In this document: one piece after another, positions 43,591 through 52,500 of the stretch | Layout of the letters: every line of letters begins with the position of its first letter | Position numbering within the stretch: the first letter of the stretch is position 1 | Origin: an uncultured Endomicrobiia bacterium | Lineage (GTDB): Bacteria > Elusimicrobiota > Endomicrobiia > Endomicrobiales > Endomicrobiaceae | Assembly: GCA_938040055.1 (NCBI GenBank) | Contig: CALHWY010000024.1 | Span: 62,001-126,000, forward strand | Direction: 5' to 3' | DNA length: 64,000 nucleotides | Position numbers and translations under genes: made by a program | Notes under the pieces: model-generated | The model's database searches: none | The model's input: only the letters and a program-made list of their open reading frames with translations | What the model was told of the DNA's origin: nothing

Positions 43591-46500
43591 ATGTTAAAAA
43601 AATTATTTTCATTAACCGTTGCGGCGTCTCTGGCGCTTTCTTCGCTTCCCGTTTCGGGTTTCGCCGCGGCGCCTTTATCCTCTTTTAATATCGACGGCAT
43701 AAGTTCTTACGCGTCTGTGACCGAGGCTTCTTTTAAAAACAGCTCCGTTTCGGTTATCAATGTGCAGGATCTTCATTTTAATACCGGCGTCCAAAAAAAA
43801 ATATTTTCTCTTCTTGAAACGCTTCACGCAAATTATCCGGGTCTTGAACTGTATATCGAAGGAGCTTGCGAAAACAGCGATTTCGACTGGGTTTATTCCA
43901 GCCTGGGCAAAAAAAACGGAAGCGTATTTCTTGAGGCTTTGTTTGACAGCGGCAATCTAAGCGGGGCCGAATTTTTTGCCGCAAAATACGGGAAAAAAAT
44001 AAAACCTCTTGAAGACAAACCCGTATTTGACCGCAATCTTCTGCTTTATTCCGGCCTTATAGAGCAAAGAGCGGAGATAGAAAGTCTTCTGCTTCCGCTT
44101 CAAAGCGCTCTTGCTTCTCTCAGAAACAAATATTTCTCCGAAGAACAAAAAAGAATTTTTGCGGCATATGCGAAATACCGCGAAGGTCTTATGTCCGACA
44201 CGGACTATTTTTATTTTTTGAAAAAAGAAAGCCTGAAAAACGGCATAGATATCAATGAATATCCGAATATCGCGCTTTACGCGCTTACAAGCGCTTCCGC
44301 AGCGGGCGTGAGCAGGAAAAGACTTCAAAGCCAGATGTCGTCTCTTTTTTCAAATCTCAAAACCATTCTCAGCTATAAACAGTATCGCGAACTTATCGCT
44401 TTATCCGACAATTTGAAAGACAGACAGGCTTTGGTTTCTTATTTGTACCGTCACAGGGAAAATATAAATCTGGCGGCATATCCGGAATTGAATAAGTTCA
44501 TCGTTTCCATAGCATTGTCCGACAAACTCAATAATCTTGAGCTTATTTATGAAGAGGACAAGCTTTCGGAAGCATTGTCTGCGAAAACGTCTTCGGACCG
44601 TAATTCGGACAATATTCTTTTTCTGTCGCGGTTTATGGAGGTTTACAAAAATGTTTTAATGACCTCGGCGACAGCCTACGATTACCGTTATTTTCAAGAT
44701 AATATAGAGGATTTTAAAACCGTCTTTTCCCAATATATTGCGGACGGCGGATTAAAAAGACTCGCTTCCTTCGAGGGCAGAGCCCGCGAATTTAACGATA
44801 ACAATCTTTTAAGAAACGAAATTTTTATTTCCAAAATGCTGGGGGATGCCGAAGTTTCTCCGGGAATACGCCCCGATTTGTATTTCGGGACGGCCGCCAA
44901 CGCCAGAGCCGTGCTGGAAAATTCTTCAAAGACGGGCGTCAAAGTTATCGTCGCGGGAGGCTTTCATACCGATGGAATAAACGATATTTTGAATAAAAAA
45001 CGCATAAACAATGTAACTTTTATGCCAAAAGCGGATTCTTCTCCGAAGGATTTTTCCAGGCGCTATGTCGAATATGCAAAAACGCTGCATTCGTCCGGCG
45101 GCGCCGCCATTCCTCTTCCGGTTTATAATGAACTGAGCCCCGCGGAACTTGCCGCCAGAGTTCTGGACGCTCTTGTTAAAGAGCGTTTTAATAAAGGCTT
45201 TGATCTGTCTTCCGGGGAAATAAAAAAAGAAGTTGAAAGCTTTTTGTCTGCGAGAAAAGAAATTAAAGACGCGGATTTTTCCTATGATGAGGCAAACGGC
45301 AGAATATTTATAGAATATAAGCGGGACGGCTCGGCTGCCGTTCAAACCGTAAGCGCAAAGCTTTCCGGCGAACCGGAAGCTCCCGGAGCCGAACTTACAA
45401 TGCTTGGAGATATTACTCCGGCCGCTGTAAGAGCCGTGCTAAAAGGAGTTTCTTTCGGCTTGTCCAGTACTATCCCCAACTTTTTTATAAAGATAGTTAA
45501 AAATACCGATTATTATCGTGAAAAATATAACGCTTCCGATTTAAGGCTTCTTAAAGAAGATATTAGCAGCGGGAATTTTGACTACGAAGATTTTTTTACA
45601 AGATTTCCGTTTCTCCTCAATGAGTTTATAGTTACAGCTTTCTCGTCAATGAGAAATTTAAATGAACAATATCCGGACATCTACGAAGAAATTAAAGAAA
45701 AAGTTTCTTTTTTCCTTAATTTTGACGACGTTGAAGTTAGAATAGTCGATTCTTCGCTTTTAATAAACGAAGAAGGATGGTGTCTTGCCGCTTTAAGAAG
45801 GGAAGAAGCGAAAAATTCAGCCGTTTTTTACATACATGCCGATCTTGTGGAGGCTCTGAAAGACAAAAAATCCGGAGAGCGCGATAATCTGCTGCAGGAA
45901 CTGATAATGCATGAAGCGATGGAAACAAGCGCTTTATACGACAGGGATTCGGAGGAATATTTTTATTTCGGAAAATATCTCGAGTATCATAATATCGGCG
46001 AAGAAGGAAGAACCACTAAAGTTTTCCACGAGTTTATTAATTCGCCTTATTTCAGAAGTATGCTCAGGAGAACAAGCAATACGTCGGCGACTCAGAAAGG
46101 ACAGCAGTCTTTGCTTGCGCTCGGCGCGTTTATATGGCAGCAGATTTTTGTAAAGCATGAGGAAATACAGCAAATTTATAAAATAGATTCTTTTGAAGAG
46201 ATCGGCGGCGATACTGAATACGATCTTGTGATGCTAAGGCTTGGCGACGAGGCGGCGATAAAAAAATACGCCGAGCAGATCGCCGCGCACATACGAAATA
46301 ATATTCTTACGGATGACGGCGCGTCTTATGCTATCGCGGTAAGGCACACGCATCCGATGCACGTTATGCAGAAAGTCGGAGAATTGGTTCATCAGATGAC
46401 CGGAATAGAGATAATAAAAATCGTCCAGGATGAATATATGGACTATGCGCCTATGGAAGGTCATACGGCTCGTGAAAATATATCCGGAAAATTTTCAGTC

Positions 46501-49500
46501 GATCAGGCTTATGCCGATAATGTGGCTGACAAAAATATCATCATTCTGGAAGACGTAACTAAAACCGGTTTTGTCTTCGGAGAAATTTCCAAACCTCTTA
46601 ATAAGTACGGCGCCGCGAAAATAATACCTCTTACCGTATTTAATATAATTGACGCGCTTGCCCCCGGAAATATCAAAGGAGTTGAGGTTCGCAAACCTAT
46701 AAATGAGCTTTTTAATATTAACGATTATCTTACAAGGTATATGCGGGCAAATCCTGACGCGATAGCGGAAAAGATTATCGAAATGAACGGAAATACGACA
46801 AAATATTTTTATTATGCTTTAAGCGCTCTTATGAGAGAAGATCAGGATGCGTTCGGAAAAATAATCAAGAGACTTAACGAAGAAGACGCCTCGGACGCCA
46901 AAAAAAATCTTATTGGAAACATGAACGATATGCATAAAAAATATCCCAATACCGCCAGTAAGATAATTCCTCTCATATTTTTTATAGAAAACGACATAAC
47001 TCCGGAAGAGCTGAGAAAACAGGGATATACTCTTACGGAATATTTTCAAGCACACGGAAAAGATGTTGAGAATGCTTCTTCCGGAATACTTGAATTAAGC
47101 GATGAAGAATTTAAGAAATGGGGAGAGTTCCAGTGGCTTATTCCTTTTTACTGCAGCTTAAGCGGCTTTACGAAGATCCGTATCAATTTGAAGAAGCCCG
47201 GCGGCGTCAGGACTCCGGTAAACGCTTTAATGCTTGGAGCCGCGACGCAGCTTAATATTAACATAGCGTATAGGTATAAATCCGACCAGATTCCCGAGAT
47301 CGAGGATGAAAATCTCAAAAAAAGCATAAGGGAAGCCGTTAAGGACGCTAAACTGGCGGAAGCGGCCGTCGCTGCGCGCGAAGCTTTTAAAAAAGAGATT
47401 CGCGAAACTTCAGACAGTTCGGAGCTTTACTCCCTAAAGCCGGGCAGCGAAGCGTATAAAAACGCAATTAAGAAAATTATGGCCGAGGTTAACGATATTG
47501 TGAGAGATATGATTATTAAAGAAGAATATCTTCTGCCCAGGAAATCTTACAGTATAGTTGTAGGCGGTTCTCTTGTGAACGGAAGCGCCGCTCCGAGCTC
47601 GGACATATATTACGACATTATAGCCAAAGACAGCAGTATCGCCGGAAAAATCCAGGAAGAGTTTCTGCCCGTTTATCAGTACGCTTTATACTGCGCCGGA
47701 CTGAGCCCTTTTGTTTCCAACGGCATGAAAATAGATTATCCCGGCTCTTCGGAAAGTAATTTAATGACAATGCTTGACGCCACTATTTATGACGAAAGGT
47801 CTATAGCGGTTTTCTTTGATTTGGAATCCGTTTATCCGGAAGGCGCGCAAGAAAGCGAAGCTTTTGCTCATTATCAACAAAATCTTTTCGAGGTTTTAAT
47901 AAAGGCCGAAGCCGATCCCGACACTCTGGAGAAAAGAAAGCAGATTCTTAATATATTGACCGACAGTATAATTGAAGTTTCAAAACCTTATTATAAAATA
48001 ATAGAAAGCGGTTCTTATTCTCTTCCGGAAAGCGAATATAAAAGCGCGGAGCGCACCTTTTTCGGGAATTTATACGCTTCGTCATACAGCGACGGTATAG
48101 GCAAAGCCTATGATTACAGATGGGTAATAAGAGGGATCGACGTAGCTTTAAAAGAAATTCTTTTGCGCAATATAGATAAGATAGACAGTCTTGAAAAGCT
48201 ACCGAAAGATAAAAAAGAGCTTGTAATGTATATGTTTGAAAAAAACATGTTCAGTAAAGACTTTACGCGCAAAAACGCAGAAGATCTTCAGCGGCATATC
48301 AGACTGCTGTCAAAATACAGACAGGAAAAGGTTGCCAGAGGGGAAGAGTACCGGTGGACGGAGAGAACCGTAGCGGAAAGAAACGCCATGCAGTTCATAC
48401 ACTCTTTTATTACCAAAGAGATTCGTCCGAATTCCAGAGCATCCGCTTCCGAGTTTAAGACGACCAACAGCAAAGTGGTTAAATTTGTGGCCGAACATTA
48501 TACCCCCGAGCAGTTAAAGAGGGCAAGCGTTAAAGTACGTCTTTACGAGGAATGGGCCGGAAAAAGCGCCAGTGCGGATATGTCGACGGCTTTGCTTCTT
48601 TCGGAGTTTTCCTATGACGAGCTTGTCGGCGCAGACGGTATCCTTGACAAGCTGTATCCGCGCGATAAGGCTTTGATGAAATCAAATATCGACATGCTGT
48701 TTTCTCTTAGAAAAATGCCGTCGATCGATAAAATTAAAGGCGATTTCGGGATACAGACTTATATGGACGCCATTTTAACCCGCGCCGGAAGGGATGAAAG
48801 AGTTTATGCCGTTTTTGCGGATAAAGTTTCTGATTTCCTTTCTCCGCCGCGTCCTTTTGCGAAGTTTTTCGAGTCCGATGAAAATAAAATAGAAGAGTTT
48901 ATCGATTATAACAAACTTGCGGATTATTATATGCTCCAACAGAGGGAAATATTAAATGAAAAGCTGCGGACTGTTTCCTATGAAGATCTCAAAAACCTCG
49001 TTTTAGAAGAACATTGGGACAGAATCGGTTCCGCCCCGGTTCTTGATATACTTGACAGAAGTAAAATCTCGGCGGCGTTAAAGGACGGAGTTCTTAAAGA
49101 TTTGGGAGAAAACGGAAGTCTTAAAGTGCTTATGGAAAACGGGCATATTGCCGAACTCCTTACATCCGATGGAGCTGAAGCGGCCAAACGCAAAATAAAA
49201 ATTTCGCACGATTTGGAAAAATTGTCCATATACCTCATATATATACCTTTGGCTAGAAGAATAAACGATATTGATATGTTTGAAAAAATAAGAAATCTTT
49301 TGTTTTACGAGACGCAGCCGGAAATATATCTTCTCATAAAACAGACTGTTGAAGATTACGTGAATACCGATTTAAGATATGCCGATTATGAAACCATGCT
49401 TGCCGATCTTAAGAAAAAAGTCGGCTCCGCGTTAAATGACGAGCAAGTCAGCCGGCCTGAAGTTCATACAAGGGTAAAAAGCATTTACAGTATTTTTGAA

Positions 49501-52500
49501 AAAATTTTGTCAACCAGAAAAGGCGATAAAAATGCGATAGACTTGACCAATCCGGACAAACTGACGCAAGAAGAGCGCGAACAGCTCAAAACAATAGTCA
49601 AGGAAAAAGTAAGAGATATTTACGGGTTCCATATTGTTGTTGAAAGAGAAGAGATGGAAAAGGCTATGAAAGCGGTGGAAAGCGCTTTCGGGCAGACCGG
49701 TAAATCTCAGCTTTATACTCTTAAGAAAAAACAAGACGGAGAAATCGACAGACAATTCGACTATGACATAAAGAAAGGTTTTGCCAGAGCGGAATATACT
49801 TATGAAATCAACGGGCTTGCTGTCGGCGAAATAATAATTTACTCAAGAGAAGAATATGAGAACGAACATAACGGTCTGATTACAAGGGCGGATCCGGTGA
49901 TTGACAAAAAAGAAACTTCTGACACGGCCGTCAAAAAAGCGAAAAGTTTCATACTTACGTTTCCTCTGGCTCACTGGATTTATAAGATGGGTGAAAAGAG
50001 GAAAGAGGCGCTTAAATATGCGGACAGCGTTTTTAAAATGAAACTGGCCTATAATCATTTGTTTTACGGTGACGATGAAGCTCTTGAGAAAATCGAAAGT
50101 TTAATGAAGGCCCCGGAATTTTATTTTTATTCCGATGATTTGGTGTTGGACGATAACCGCGAAGACACTTTAAGAAGACTGCTCAATATGAAGATGAAAA
50201 ACAAGAAAGCTTTCATGGTAATGCTTCCTGACGGCAATGTGTATCCCGTTATGCTGGAAAGCGCGGGGTATGAGTATTATGAGATCCTTGCGGTAGCGGG
50301 TTTGAACGCGGATAAAAACTATGTGTTAGCCGATGAAACCGGGAAAAAGCTTGATCCTTCCGAACGAGTTCCTTTTTTCGTAAAGCTCGTAAGAGAGGAC
50401 GGGGCGAATCCGTTTGACAGAGAATTCGACATGGAAATGCTGGTTTCTCTCAGAGCCAGGATTTTAGCTTCGCTGCGCGGACAGCCTTTGGGAGAGATAA
50501 CTTCAGGAGAGTATTTTTCCAGATTTTCTCCCGAAGACCGGCAGTCTATAGAAATATATTCCAATTCTTTAGGCCTTAAAAATGTCGAAGAGTTATACTA
50601 TGCGGAAAGCATTTCTCCAGGTGTCGCGCAAGGATTGGTAAATAAGGAAGAATTGGAAGCTTTCGTTGAAAAAAGAAAGGAGACGGCTTTTGAAATCCGC
50701 AGAGCATTGTCCGGCGGAAAAGACGGCAGGCAAACAGCCGAAGCCGAACTGCTCAAAGCCCTTAAAGGTTCAGGCCGGATTATTTACGCCGAAGGCGATG
50801 CCGATAAAGGGGAAGAGGTATATAAGATTTTATATTCCGGCAGCAGCGAAAACTTAGCAGATCTGTTGAGCGCTTTGCAGAAGCAAGGTTTTACTCCGGT
50901 TCCGATTTCCGAAAACAAAGAAAATGAAGAAAATAAAGTTATAGTTATGAGAAGACAAGTGTATATGAACGCTTTACAGGCTTTGGGGCGCAATATTGCG
51001 GCTCTCACGGGAGAGTTGATCTCTTCTTGCGCGGATTCATCCGTTCTTGCGGCAAACGCCCTTATGGCGATGTTTGCGGACTCAGAGGTTAACAGAACTC
51101 TTGACGGTCTGTTTTACGATGAAAATGCGCTTATTATGACGGTGGAAGCCGACGAACTTTTGGAATCAGTCAGAAGCATACTCGTTTCTGCCGACGCGAA
51201 ATATGAGAATTACGCTTTTGACCTTCGTATTTCAAATAACGATGATCTCATAAAAGACGCGGACACATATGCTCTTGCGTCGCTGTCGGAGGCTGAAGGG
51301 AAAGTGACTCTGCGCATAAACGAAGCTTTCCTGAGAGCCGTTGAGGGTTTTGACGAAGCCGAAAGGCTTTTTTACCTCAGGCAGCTGGCATTGCACGAAG
51401 GAATGGAAAAAGCGGCATTGATAAAAGGCGAAGCGGAAAGTTATGCTGAATTTCATAAATCCGTTTATCATTCCAATCCGGACCAGGCTAAACTTATGGA
51501 GTTTGCAGCGAAAGTCGCGAAAGACGAGATTTTAAAAAGAGAAAGAAAACGTACGGCGGACAATGCGGCTTCGCAACTGATGCGTTCAGATGAGCTTAGC
51601 GCGCAAAATCCCGCGGATTTCCTTTTGCTTTGCGGCAATGATGAAATAGCGGTTTTTGAAAAAACGGTTGAACTCTGCAAAAGCGGCGCGGTAAAAACGG
51701 TTATCGTTTCGGGAGGAGTGGGAAGACTTACTCTGCCTCTTATGAGAAAAGCCGTCGATTTGCAGATCTCCATTCCTCTTTCCGACGGAAGGATAATCTC
51801 TTCTTCCGCGGAAGTCGATAAGCTTGAAGCTCTTTCCGAAGACGAACTGAGGGCGCTTGTCACAATGAAAGAAGCCGATATCATAGAAGCCGTTTTGCTG
51901 CGCATTGCGGCTTCCTACGGAGCGGAAGAAGCGGATATGAAAATAATAAAGGAAGACCGTTCTTCAAATACAAGAGAAAATTTCGACAATGACACGGTAA
52001 GAAAGACGATCGGAGAGATAAAAGCTTTAAAGAGCGGCGGACCGGTAAGATTCGCCTATATACAGACGCCTATGCAGCAGTTCAGGGCCAAGGCGACTTT
52101 TAATCATGTTTTCAGGGATGAAATAGCGCGCGCAGAGATAGAGGGCATAAGCGTTACCGTTTCGGATTTTTATAAAAATATGAGCGCGGAAGAGATTACG
52201 GAACAGGCCGCCAAAGAGCTTTTGAGAATAATAGTATACTCTTTAAAAGGCGATACTCTTCCCGCAATAAACGATAACGGGCTTGTTTTTGACGGCGTTC
52301 TTGACGCCGGCCTTTTCGTGCAGATTACGGCATTGCTGGAAGAGGCTGCGGACAGAAAAAAAATAAGAAAGGATTTGCTGAAAATCATAGAAAATACTAA
52401 AGACGCCTCGGGCAGGAATTTGTTTACGGATAAAAAAAGCTTGATTGAAGCGCTCGCTGGAAAAACCGCGCCGGATTCATACCAGTTTGAAGCTATGAAA

